Shown here: positions 18,920 through 27,014 of the stretch, in pieces | Layout of the letters: each line of letters starts with the position of its first letter | Numbering within the stretch: the first letter of the stretch is position 1 | Origin: Methanobacterium sp. | Lineage (GTDB): Archaea; Methanobacteriota; Methanobacteria; Methanobacteriales; Methanobacteriaceae | Length of the DNA stretch: 43,727 bases | Direction of reading: 5' to 3' | NCBI GenBank assembly: GCA_012838205.1 | Contig: DUPR01000054.1 | Span: 1 to 43,727, forward strand | Translations under genes and position numbers: made by a program | Notes under the pieces: generated by a model | What the model was told of the DNA's origin: nothing | What the model saw: the letters and a program-made list of their open reading frames with translations, nothing else | The model's database searches: none

Positions 18920-19666
18920 TTATCCAGTTCCTTCTGATAGGTAATTGTATACAAGTGCAGCTAGAATTGCTCCTGCTATGGGTCCTATTAGGTATATTGG
19001 GAAAAATATCCACAGATTAGATCCACCTAAAACCAGATCACCGAGATATGGCCCAAATGTCCTGGCAGGGTTAATTGACGCCCCAGTGATGTTTCCCAAA
19101 GTTGTTATAATACCAGCAACAGTTAAACCAATGATTAGACCTGCAAAACCTGGAGGTGCTTCCTTATCTACTGCAACTCCCATTATAGCCAGCATAAGGA
19201 TGAATGTTCCAATTGCTTCAGCTATAATAGCTTGTACATAACCAATACCTTCAAATGGTGCTGTAGCACCTAATCCTCCGGTGTTAACTGCTCCCATTCC
19301 CAGTATAAATGCTAATGTAAAGCTGGCCAGAGTTGCCCCAATAAGCTGAGCAACTATGTAGGGTGTCACATCACGTGAAGGGAATTTTTTCGCCGCCCAC
19401 AAAGCTAAAGTAACTGCTGGATTTATATGACAACCTGATATTTTACCAAACGCATAGATACATGCAGTGATCACTAATCCAAAAGCTAAACCAATTGCTA
19501 ACCAGTCACCAAGGCCACCCAGAGCACCTATCCCTATGTTAAAAGAGTTAGGAGGCGTTTGGCCTTTACTTATCATCAAAGTGATGATAGCTGCTCCTGT
19601 ACCAAAAAAAACCAGGAGGAAAGTTCCAATTAGTTCAGCTACTGATCTTTTCATTAAAGGGATCAT
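18920..19666 (-). CDS. aqpM: aquaporin AqpM (MIP family)
   Basis: A water/small-solute channel of 248 aa with six TM helices and both NPA loops: SGCHINPAVTLAL and TGASINPARTFGP. The start MIPLMKRSVAELIGT aligns with the AqpM N-terminus I recall from Methanothermobacter. It follows the DUF2180 gene with a 4-nt gap, so the two are one operon. ATG 19666 has an AGGAGG-like site (GGAGGGTGAA) inside the end of that gene. Confidence 0.95.
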   Translation of the reverse strand: MIPLMKRSVAELIGTFLLVFFGTGAAIITLMISKGQTPPNSFNIGIGALGGLGDWLAIGLAFGLVITACIYAFGKISGCHINPAVTLALWAAKKFPSRDVTPYIVAQLIGATLASFTLAFILGMGAVNTGGLGATAPFEGIGYVQAIIAEAIGTFILMLAIMGVAVDKEAPPGFAGLIIGLTVAGIITTLGNITGASINPARTFGPYLGDLVLGGSNLWIFFPIYLIGPIAGAILAALVYNYLSEGTG

Positions 19667-19670
19667 TTAT

Positions 19671-19895
19671 TCACCCTCCTTTAGGTTCACCTTTTTTAAG
19701 GGCCATTGCACAATATTTACATAGTATTCTGGGAAGTGTTTCCTCTATTTTCTCAGCAGGGAAAGGATAACCTCCAGTCCATAATTCTATTTCCTGGCGT
19801 ATAGCATGGTCCATACACAATCCCATACCGCAAACTATGCACATAGCCACTGCATCGGTTGATTTACCTTCTTCGGCACATATATAACACTTCAT
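19671..19895 (-). CDS. DUF2180 zinc-finger-like protein, 74 aa
   Basis: Cys/His-rich: MKCYICAEEG, then MCIVCGMGLCMDH and later LCKYCAMAL, giving four CxxC-like pairs that could bind two metal ions. DUF2180 proteins are small archaeal proteins of unknown function. Here it leads the aqpM operon. Whether it acts on the aquaporin or is only co-transcribed cannot be told. Confidence 0.85.
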   Translation of the reverse strand: MKCYICAEEGKSTDAVAMCIVCGMGLCMDHAIRQEIELWTGGYPFPAEKIEETLPRILCKYCAMALKKGEPKGG

Positions 19896-19937
19896 TTATT
19901 AACCCCCATGTTTATCTTAAAAAAATGGAATTAATGA

Positions 19938-19958
19938 GTTGTTCTAAATAAGAACAAC
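19938..19958 (-). terminator. hairpin just after the DUF2193 stop
   Basis: GTTGTTCT (19938-19945) and AGAACAAC (19951-19958) form a perfect 8-bp stem with a 5-nt loop, 4 nt past the DUF2193 stop on its strand. A T run follows about 18 nt later. Confidence 0.65.
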
Positions 19959-19962
19959 TTCA

Positions 19963-21462
19963 TTATACTGCTTCTCTCCATTGGCAGTGGTGGTGTCTGA
20001 AGTCAACTAATGATGCTGCAGCACAGTTTTTACAAGTTCTTACCGGAGATGCTGGGTTCTCCTTATTAAGGGCTATGATGTTAGTTAGCATGGTAGCAGT
20101 TACTGGTTCACTGGTTAGTAGGCATGGATAATCTGCCAGTCTCATGAGCGATGAGAAACGGACAGTGATGGCACAAGCAGGGTAGGTGTAGCGTTGCGGA
20201 TTCATTATCACTTCATTTTGGTGTATTGGTTCAAGATCAACTGCATAGCCAGACACTTTTGGTACTAATTTACCAGAAGAACCATTGAGTAGTCTGCGGG
20301 CTTCGTCAACGTAACCCCATCCTCTGTAGATCATGTCCATAAAGTCGCTGTTGTGCAGTTCGGCAGCACCGCCCCTGGTTGGATTCAGTTGTACAAAGTT
20401 GTGGAACCTTTGGGTTAGCAGATTTACCACTGTTGGTGCGTTGAAACCGTCTAACTCCAGTATGTATTCCACAGCACATGCTGATGAACCAGTAGCCAGT
20501 GAAAGAATCTCGTGTTCATTCTTAAATTTAGGAAGGGCTTTGTTCAATGTGGAATCCATTACAGCAGTGGTGGCTTCGATTATGGCCATAGTGACATCAT
20601 CTTTACACATGTTAAAGGTTGACTGGGCAATGTGGTGAGATACATCCCCGACACAGTAAGCTGGGACTGTGAGGATGTTTCCGTAATGTACCCCGTCATC
20701 CATGGCTGCTTTAATGGTTTCTTCCATTTTATCCCCATATTGGGACATGTACTTGCGAACATCGAATGATGTGTGCCCAGCATTATCCATTAGTTCTGCT
20801 TGGGCTTCAACTGGGTTTTGGTAGATATTCTGAAGTTGTTCTATTTCTTTTTTTGCTGCTTGGGCCACGGTGGTTCCAGCTTCGATTTCATTGGAAAAAA
20901 CCTCGCCTATACCATAAGAGGTATTCATTCCCCATGATTTAGCAGATAATATAGCTTGTTTATGGTTTTCAGGAATGTCCACTGTTTTAAGTATTCGATT
21001 TATGGTGTTACTGGTACTACCTGGCATCAGGGCAAAATCAACCACACAAGTCGGTCCGTAAAATCCGCCGTATCTACGGACAACTTCTTTACCAATCAAT
21101 GCTTCGGCTTTTCCTATGGCTTCAATGAATTTATCGAGGCTGGTTTTAAATTCAGAGTCTACTTCGCGAATTATTTCCAGAATTGCTGGTGTTTGATAGT
21201 GTTCCACAAATGGATCATCTTCAGGTCTGATGTAATCGGTTAAGCCGCTTAAGGTATTGTAATGAGCTTTTACTGAATCTACGTGGAGGTTTATGACTGA
21301 TTCTGATTGTTCGGGTAATGTTTCCATTTTTTCCACTACATCAAGATATGATTTAGTGTCTTTTATATTGAATTTGGTTCCTCTTTTATTTTTAATAGTT
21401 TCTACATCGGCTTTTTGAGCTGCCATTGCTTCTTTAACCATTTTTTCGTATAATTCAACCAT
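19963..21462 (-). CDS. DUF2193 family protein, 499 aa
   Basis: A large soluble protein seen mainly in methanogens. Conserved-looking elements are YGPTCVVDFALMPGSTSN, PAYCVGDVSHHIAQSTFN, GSSACAVEYILEL, YTYPACAITVRF and the C-terminal CKNCAAASLVDFRHHHCQW. The last, with three Cys and three His, could bind a metal. There is no signal peptide. The function is unknown to me. A good TATA box (21511-21520) and AAAGGAGGATTATTT SD suggest strong expression. It is upstream of the DUF2180-aqpM pair on the same strand but separated by the hairpin. Confidence 0.85.
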   Translation of the reverse strand: MVELYEKMVKEAMAAQKADVETIKNKRGTKFNIKDTKSYLDVVEKMETLPEQSESVINLHVDSVKAHYNTLSGLTDYIRPEDDPFVEHYQTPAILEIIREVDSEFKTSLDKFIEAIGKAEALIGKEVVRRYGGFYGPTCVVDFALMPGSTSNTINRILKTVDIPENHKQAILSAKSWGMNTSYGIGEVFSNEIEAGTTVAQAAKKEIEQLQNIYQNPVEAQAELMDNAGHTSFDVRKYMSQYGDKMEETIKAAMDDGVHYGNILTVPAYCVGDVSHHIAQSTFNMCKDDVTMAIIEATTAVMDSTLNKALPKFKNEHEILSLATGSSACAVEYILELDGFNAPTVVNLLTQRFHNFVQLNPTRGGAAELHNSDFMDMIYRGWGYVDEARRLLNGSSGKLVPKVSGYAVDLEPIHQNEVIMNPQRYTYPACAITVRFSSLMRLADYPCLLTSEPVTATMLTNIIALNKENPASPVRTCKNCAAASLVDFRHHHCQWREAV

Positions 21463-21510
21463 AAATAATCCTCCTTTTACTTATTGGCTTTAATATATGT
21501 TTTTTTATGC

Positions 21511-21520
21511 ATATATAAGT
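21511..21520 (-). promoter_or_regulatory. TATA box of the DUF2193 gene
   Basis: ACTTATATAT on the minus strand lies about 50 nt before ATG 21462, implying a leader of about 25 nt. This is a close match to the archaeal box A. Confidence 0.65.
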
Positions 21521-21636
21521 ATGCCATATCCGCATGATTTATAAGAATGTTCATTTGAACTAAAAAATTTCGAAATAATTAAACATTGTACAGGTTTATT
21601 GAGTAATTTCAAATTTTGTTTTAAAAAGATAAGTCG

Positions 21637-21665
21637 CCGGAACAAGATTTCCGGTAAGTTTATAT
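21637..21665 (+). promoter_or_regulatory. orphan palindrome plus TATA box
   Basis: CCGGAA (21637-21642) and TTCCGG (21649-21654) form a perfect inverted repeat, 5 nt before TTTATAT (21659-21665). That is a regulated-promoter layout, but only gene remains follow within 500 nt. Confidence 0.5.
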
Positions 21666-22286
21666 CCTATGGTGCATAATATTTCTTTACTTACCACCAA
21701 TTAAAAAAAAAACAGATAAGATCAAGCATTGGCATGGCAAAAAACTAGAGCACAAAACCTTCAAGAAGACATCTACCAACACATGGCTATTACCCACGAA
21801 ACCGTCAAGCAAATGACCTTGAAACAAAATCTTTTAACGATAAAATTGCTGGAAAAGTAGTAGAATGCCAGACAATTATTATTTCCCTGAAAAAAGGACA
21901 AAATCCATTTATAGATTCATCCAAAAAAGGACATATTTGATCAACACACCCAACCCCAGCATTAATACACTTGTGCAGGAAAAAATTAAAAATAATCATT
22001 AATCATACATTGCTTGACCTAATACGCATGAAAGTTAAATTAAATGGTTTTGGAAGGTATGAATTCCCATTCAAATCAAATAAAACTAAAAATAATGGAT
22101 TATCATTATATTAGAAGTTATTTTTTTATCAAACACACTACACTTTCCAAAAGGGAACTGAAAAACAACCATCATCACTGATAAACAAATCGCAGTCATC
22201 TATAAAAAACCATAAACAATAGAATTTCATCCAAAACTCAACAAAAATACGATAACTCATAAGAATTTCATAGAGGAGGTAATAAA

Positions 22287-23204
22287 TTGTGTGGAATCGC
22301 AGGAATAGTATTTAAAGATAAGAAAATTCATCCAGTGGGCAAGTACATGACCCACATGCTTAACGACCTACAACATAGAGGAACAGATTCAGCAGGGTTC
22401 GCTATTTACGGCGGTTTAGGATTAAATGAACATGAATACATATTAAATATCGAAATTAAAGAAAAACCTGAGCTTTTAGAAGAAGTTAAAAACAAAGTGA
22501 ACACTATTTTTCCAATCCAAAGCGAAGAAATAATCCATTCAGTAGAAAATTCCATCATATACCGGTTTAAAATAGTTTTAGCATCCTTTTCACAACTAAA
22601 ACCCCTGATTATGTGTGTGGATGAAATTGAAGGCGTGACTGTCCTAAATGGAGCTCATTCATTTGAAATGATCAAGGATGTGGGATTGGTCAAGGATATT
22701 GCCGCCCGTTACAACACCGAAGAGAAGATAGGTACCCATGCCATTGGACACGTACGTTTTTCCACCGAAAGTATAGTGGACCGTTACCACGCCCATCCCT
22801 TTCAGAGTTATATCATACCCGACATAACTGTGGTTCACAACGGCCAAATCACCAATTACTGGAAAATAAGGGACTCCTTAGAGCGCAAAGGCCATATTTT
22901 TGAAACGGACAATGATACCGAGTGCATTGTGCACTACATTGCAGATAAATTATCCCAAGATTACAGTCTAGAAGAAAGCTTAGAACAGTCAGTTAAAGAC
23001 ATGGATGGACCATTTTCATATATGATAGGCACACCCCAAGGAGTTGGAATTGCAAAGGACAAACTCGGCCTCAGGCCCGGAGTCATGGCTGAAAATGATG
23101 AAATATTTGCAATTGCCTCTGAAGAAGTGGCCCTTCGAGAAGTGATAGACACTTCAAACATTGAACAGATATCACCAGGAGAAACCCGTGCTTACACCAT
23201 TTAG
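22287..23204 (+). CDS. gltB1: glutamate synthase, glutamine amidotransferase subunit (class II GATase)
   Basis: Releases ammonia from glutamine for the synthase. TTG 22287 is followed by TGT, so Met removal exposes catalytic Cys2 (MCGIAGIVF). LQHRGTDSAGFAIYG, GTHAIGHVRFSTES and VVHNGQITNYW are the GATase motifs, and the 305 aa contain only this domain. GAGGAGGT sits 6 nt before the TTG. It is the first gene of a four-gene operon with gaps of 9, 2 and 0 nt. In archaea the large bacterial GltB is split this way. Confidence 0.93.
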   Translation: MCGIAGIVFKDKKIHPVGKYMTHMLNDLQHRGTDSAGFAIYGGLGLNEHEYILNIEIKEKPELLEEVKNKVNTIFPIQSEEIIHSVENSIIYRFKIVLASFSQLKPLIMCVDEIEGVTVLNGAHSFEMIKDVGLVKDIAARYNTEEKIGTHAIGHVRFSTESIVDRYHAHPFQSYIIPDITVVHNGQITNYWKIRDSLERKGHIFETDNDTECIVHYIADKLSQDYSLEESLEQSVKDMDGPFSYMIGTPQGVGIAKDKLGLRPGVMAENDEIFAIASEEVALREVIDTSNIEQISPGETRAYTI

Positions 23205-23213
23205 GAGGAAAAA

Positions 23214-23903
23214 ATGAAAGAAATTAAAATTAACGCTGCAAATAAACAGCCAAGAGAAGTCAATCGTGCTGTTAAACAAGCTGCCAAAGAAAACGACCGT
23301 ATTATAATTGAAAACCCAAATTCCATGCATTACTTATTAGCTGGACTCACAGAACCAGTCGACATAGTAATAGATGGATCAGCCGGTTATTTTGCAGCAA
23401 CCATGATCCACGGAGCTCGTGTTCATATCAATGGAAACGCTGGCTGGTTCCCTGGAGATAACATGACCCAAGGAGAAGTTATTGTTGACGGTTCTGCTGG
23501 GGATGGTGTTGGCCAAGGGATTTATAATGGAACAGTTGTTGTGAAAAAAGATGTTGGCTCTCGCACCGGGGAAATCATGAAAAACGGCACTGTCATCATA
23601 GGAGGAAATTCAGGATTCATGAGCGGCCGTTACATGATGGGCGGACAACTAATTATCCTCGGAGACATTTCTGAAGACGCAGGAGAATCAATGATTAGAG
23701 GAACCATTTATGTGAAGGGTAAGATCAAAAGTCTTGGAAAAAACGCCATGATCGAAGAACTTGACAAAGATGAAATAGAAAAATTGAAAGAACTCCTCGA
23801 AAACTATGAATTCACTCTAACAGAAGAAGATTACCAAAAATTCCAAAAAATAGTGCCACGAAGTGATAGACCATTTTATGGTAAGGATTCTGAGGAGGGA
23901 TAA
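23214..23903 (+). CDS. gltB3: glutamate synthase, GXGXG (alpha) subunit
   Basis: Forms a right-handed beta helix typical of the GltB C-terminal domain: repeated G-x-x-G-x-x-x-G turns such as VIDGSAGYFAATMIHGARV, ENAGWFPGD-type and GGNSGFMSGRYMMGGQLIILG. It has 229 aa with no catalytic residues. It links the amidotransferase and synthase parts. AGGAGG overlaps the stop of the previous gene. Confidence 0.92.
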   Translation: MKEIKINAANKQPREVNRAVKQAAKENDRIIIENPNSMHYLLAGLTEPVDIVIDGSAGYFAATMIHGARVHINGNAGWFPGDNMTQGEVIVDGSAGDGVGQGIYNGTVVVKKDVGSRTGEIMKNGTVIIGGNSGFMSGRYMMGGQLIILGDISEDAGESMIRGTIYVKGKIKSLGKNAMIEELDKDEIEKLKELLENYEFTLTEEDYQKFQKIVPRSDRPFYGKDSEEG

Positions 23904-23905
23904 AT

Positions 23906-25045
23906 ATGAACAATAACCTAAACCTTCAAACAAATGTAGCTCTGGTAGGAACTCCCTGCCACATCATAGCTGCCGAAAAAATGGACCATTATGCAGAAGT
24001 TCTGGGTAGATCCCCAATTGATTTTAAATTAGGACTTTTCTGTATGGAAAACTTTTCCCATTTATACCTTAAGGAATTCTTATCAGAAAAAAATATCAAA
24101 ATAGAAGATATCGATGAATTCCGGGTTGAAAAAGGATATTTATGGGCTTATCTGAATAATGGGAATGTTTTTAAGTTACCGCTATCCCAAGCCAAGAGTT
24201 TTATGCGAAAAAACTGCCAAGTGTGCATGGATTACACCTCAGAACTGGCTGATCTGTCAGTGGGATCAGTTGGATCAGATCAGGGGTGGTCCACCGTAAT
24301 CGCCAGGACAGAAAAAGGCCTTAGAGCATTGCAAAAAGCTGAAAATGAAGGTTTCATAGAAACAAAACCATTCGAAGAGTCAAGTTTAAACTTACTAACA
24401 AAACTTGCTAAAAAGAAAAAAACAGAAAACCAGGAAGAAATTAAAAAAAGAGAATCAGTTGCCAGACCAGTGCTTTACCGGCGATACATTAATGATGAAG
24501 AGTTCATAAATGAAGTATTCTCCTGCCAATTTGATGATCTAAAAGCAGACGTCATTGATATAGGTAGTTGTGTGCTTTGTGGTGCTTGTTACTGCGTTTG
24601 TCCTGAGAACATAATATCCATCGAGGATCGCAGACCACAGTTAAAGGGAAATTGCCCACCAGAATGTAACTTATGTTATATGGCTTGCCCCCGCACTTAC
24701 TTATCACAAGAAGTTTTAAACAGAGATCTGGACCAGAAAGCCTTGGGAGACTACTTGAAAATTGTTTCAGCACGCGCATCTAATGTAAAAGGCCAAGATG
24801 GTGGAGTGGTTACTGCCATATTGAATTATCTTTTAGAGGACAATATCTCAGAAAAGGCAGTGGTTGCGGATAAAATGGCTGAAAATCCATGGAAACCAAA
24901 CGCTATACTAACTTCTAATGTAGAAGATGTTAAAAAAGCTGCAGGCACTAAATACTCAGCTTGTCCTGTTTTTAAAGTACTTAAAGAATATTACAAAAAA
25001 GATCCTCAAGATTTTAGAAATGATTCAGTAAAGGAGGTGTCTTAG
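23906..25045 (+). CDS. FrhB-like F420-binding subunit with swapped halves around a ferredoxin domain
   Basis: FrhB-type proteins bind FAD and an Fe-S cluster and exchange hydride with F420. Here the C-terminal FrhB half comes first (residues about 8-185: VALVGTPCHIIAAEKM, LGLFCMENFSHLYL, CQVCMDYTSELADLSVGS). Then comes a ferredoxin segment (CVLCGACYCVCPENII and CNLCYMACP, about 222-270). The N-terminal half is last (IVSARASNVKGQDGGVVTAIL to AAGTKYSACPV). Normal FrhB order is the reverse. The start is sound: GGAGGG before ATG 23906, and the gene sits inside the tight glt operon. It probably feeds electrons from F420H2 to the synthase. Confidence 0.9.
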   Translation: MNNNLNLQTNVALVGTPCHIIAAEKMDHYAEVLGRSPIDFKLGLFCMENFSHLYLKEFLSEKNIKIEDIDEFRVEKGYLWAYLNNGNVFKLPLSQAKSFMRKNCQVCMDYTSELADLSVGSVGSDQGWSTVIARTEKGLRALQKAENEGFIETKPFEESSLNLLTKLAKKKKTENQEEIKKRESVARPVLYRRYINDEEFINEVFSCQFDDLKADVIDIGSCVLCGACYCVCPENIISIEDRRPQLKGNCPPECNLCYMACPRTYLSQEVLNRDLDQKALGDYLKIVSARASNVKGQDGGVVTAILNYLLEDNISEKAVVADKMAENPWKPNAILTSNVEDVKKAAGTKYSACPVFKVLKEYYKKDPQDFRNDSVKEVS

Positions 25046-26572
25046 ATGCCTTTTAAAATTGAAAGAAATCAGGAACTGTGCTTGAGAAATTTCAGTCGCC
25101 CTGGTTGTTGCTGGTATCTCTGTGACAATCCTGATGAAAATCTCTGTAAGAACTGTTATTCCTGTTACAATAACTGCCCTCATGGAGTATTTGAAATAGT
25201 AAATGACCAACCATTCCCTTTAAACCATGAAAATTGTGTTGGATGCCGTATTTGTGAAGAAATGTGCCCTAACCATGCTATAGAAGTTATGGCAATACCG
25301 GAAGATATTAGGAATGTTTGGAGCTTTAACGATCTGGTGGAAATAAACCGAAAATCATCAGAAGGAACCTACCAAGTTCGAGGCTGCGGTGCAACCCGCC
25401 CCCTACCTACCTTTGATGATCTGGTTGTAGTACCAGCTCAAGCCTCCCGTCCACCCATTGACAAATACAGAGAACCATGCAACACCCGTGTAGTTCTCGG
25501 AACCCGTTACGCTGAAAACCCGCTGGTTATAGACACTCCAATTATGATTGCTGGAATGAGCTTTGGAGCATTATCCAAAGAAGCAAAAATTGCCCTGGCC
25601 ATGGGCGCCACCTTAGCTGGTACTGCCGCCAACACTGGGGAAGGAGGAATGCTCCCAGAAGAACGTAGATATGCTAATAAACTAATATCCCAGTATGCGT
25701 CTGGTCGTTTCGGAGTTAGTGCAGAATACTTGAACAATTCAGATGCAGTGGAGATTAAAATTGGTCAAGGTGCTAAAACTGGATTGGGAGGGCATCTTTT
25801 AGCAGAAAAAGTCACTGCAGAAATCTCAAAAATACGAATGATTCCGGAAGGTACCGATGCACTAAGTCCAGCCAGACATATGGATATTGTTGGACCTGAA
25901 GATTTAACTATGAAAATCAACCAAATCAGAGAAATAACCGACTGGAAAGTGCCTATCATTGTTAAATTCGGTAGTGGAAGGGTCAGTGCTGATGTGAAAA
26001 TTGCAGCAAAATGTGGCGCAGATATTATTGTAGTGGATGGTATGCAGGGAGGTACCGGAGCAGGACCCAGTGTAATTACAGAACACAGTGGAGTGCCCAC
26101 CATTGCTGCAATTGTAGAAGCTGATGAAGCACTTAAAGAAGTGAATTTAAGGGATGAAGTGAATTTGGTTGCTGCTGGAGGAATAAGAAATGGGGCAGAT
26201 GTTGCCAAGGCCATAGCTCTTGGGGCTGACGCCTGTTACATTGCAACCAGTGCCCTGGTAAGTATTGGTTGCAGAGTCTGCCAAACATGTTATGCTGGAA
26301 CCTGTCGTAAAGGAATAGCCACCCAAAATCCACAATTAAGACGCAGATTAGATTACATGGAAGGTGGTAAGCGTGTGGCCCGCTACATCGAAGCCATGAC
26401 CGAAGAAGCAGCAATGTTAACTCAACATGCTGGTAACACCGATATCTTGAAACTAGAAAAGGATGATCTTCGGGCTCTTACTATGGAATCTTCAGCCATG
26501 ACTGGAGTTAAAATGGCAGGGTTAGAATCACCCATAAGTGTTAATGACTCTAAAACAGTTAAAAACTTATAA
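25046..26572 (+). CDS. gltB2: glutamate synthase, ferredoxin-type synthase subunit
   Basis: Converts 2-oxoglutarate and ammonia to glutamate on FMN. Two 4Fe-4S motifs lie at the N-terminus (CKNCYSCYNNCP and CVGCRICEEMCP). The FMN barrel follows: MIAGMSFGALSKEAKIALA, NTGEGGMLPEE, VKFGSGRVSADVKIAAKCGAD, VDGMQGGTGAGP, and the 3Fe-4S cysteines in GCRVCQTCYAGTCRKG. ATG 25046 follows the previous stop directly, with AAGGAGGTG inside the end of that gene. A terminator hairpin follows at 26579. Confidence 0.95.
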   Translation: MPFKIERNQELCLRNFSRPGCCWYLCDNPDENLCKNCYSCYNNCPHGVFEIVNDQPFPLNHENCVGCRICEEMCPNHAIEVMAIPEDIRNVWSFNDLVEINRKSSEGTYQVRGCGATRPLPTFDDLVVVPAQASRPPIDKYREPCNTRVVLGTRYAENPLVIDTPIMIAGMSFGALSKEAKIALAMGATLAGTAANTGEGGMLPEERRYANKLISQYASGRFGVSAEYLNNSDAVEIKIGQGAKTGLGGHLLAEKVTAEISKIRMIPEGTDALSPARHMDIVGPEDLTMKINQIREITDWKVPIIVKFGSGRVSADVKIAAKCGADIIVVDGMQGGTGAGPSVITEHSGVPTIAAIVEADEALKEVNLRDEVNLVAAGGIRNGADVAKAIALGADACYIATSALVSIGCRVCQTCYAGTCRKGIATQNPQLRRRLDYMEGGKRVARYIEAMTEEAAMLTQHAGNTDILKLEKDDLRALTMESSAMTGVKMAGLESPISVNDSKTVKNL

Positions 26573-27014
26573 TAATATTTAGAAGTTTTTATAAGTTCTT
26601 CTAACCCTTCTTTTATTATTTTTTTTAAAAAAATTGGAATTATCAAACCAAAAATACCTAGCTATTCATTATTAGTTTTAAATAGCTCTTTTTCTAGTTG
26701 GATGATAAAAATGTCATTTCTGAAAATGTCATTTGCAGAAAAAATCAGTAGTTTCTCCTGACACCATCCCCTAACCCCTGAAGTTCCAGTAAGATAGGGA
26801 AAGTTCCAATAGGATTTGGGAAATATATACTCAACTTGGCCACTTTAGATACAATGAATATCCGCCAAAAACTTATAAAAAATTAATAGGAATCATATTA
26901 ATCACTGGAGCATGGGAAAATTAAATGAAAAATAAGAAATTAAGAACCACTATGGGCATTTTAAATATTAATGTAGGATTATATGTGAAAAAAATTCAGG
27001 AATGAGTGAATAAA
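26573..27014. other. 442-nt spacer with two short tandem repeats
   Basis: Contains the operon terminator, an AAAATGTCATTT repeat (26708-26719, 26723-26734, period 15) and an imperfect 20/21-bp repeat beginning AAGTTCCA (26781-26800, 26801-26821). A TATA-like AAATATATAC follows at about 26820-26830. The 15-mer sits in a 16-codon ORF (ATG 26711) after GGATGAT. Whether it is translated is unknown. Confidence 0.5.
26579..26626 (+). terminator. terminator of the glutamate synthase operon
   Basis: TTAGAAG (26579-26585) pairs with CTTCTAA (26598-26604), followed by a T-rich tract to 26626. It starts 7 nt after the gltB2 stop. Confidence 0.65.

Larger units (their letters stand above)
21463..22286. 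other. 824-nt gene-poor region with possible gene remains
   Basis: It holds the DUF2193 promoter, an orphan palindrome/TATA (21637-21665), and from about 21720 to 21970 fragments with coding-like composition in changing frames (for example KIAGKVVECQTIIISLKKGQ before a stop). These look like a decayed small gene, but I recognise no family. The last 300 nt are A-rich and featureless until the GAGGAGGT ribosome site at 22273-22280. Confidence 0.45.

Noticed and set aside
21720..21970. Decayed ribosomal protein (S8e- or L21e-like)
   Set aside because: A WHGKK-like string was noticed, but the rest does not align with either family in any frame.
25765..26214. 149-aa ORF antisense to the glutamate synthase
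   Set aside because: A shadow frame over the FMN barrel, which is clearly coding on the plus strand.
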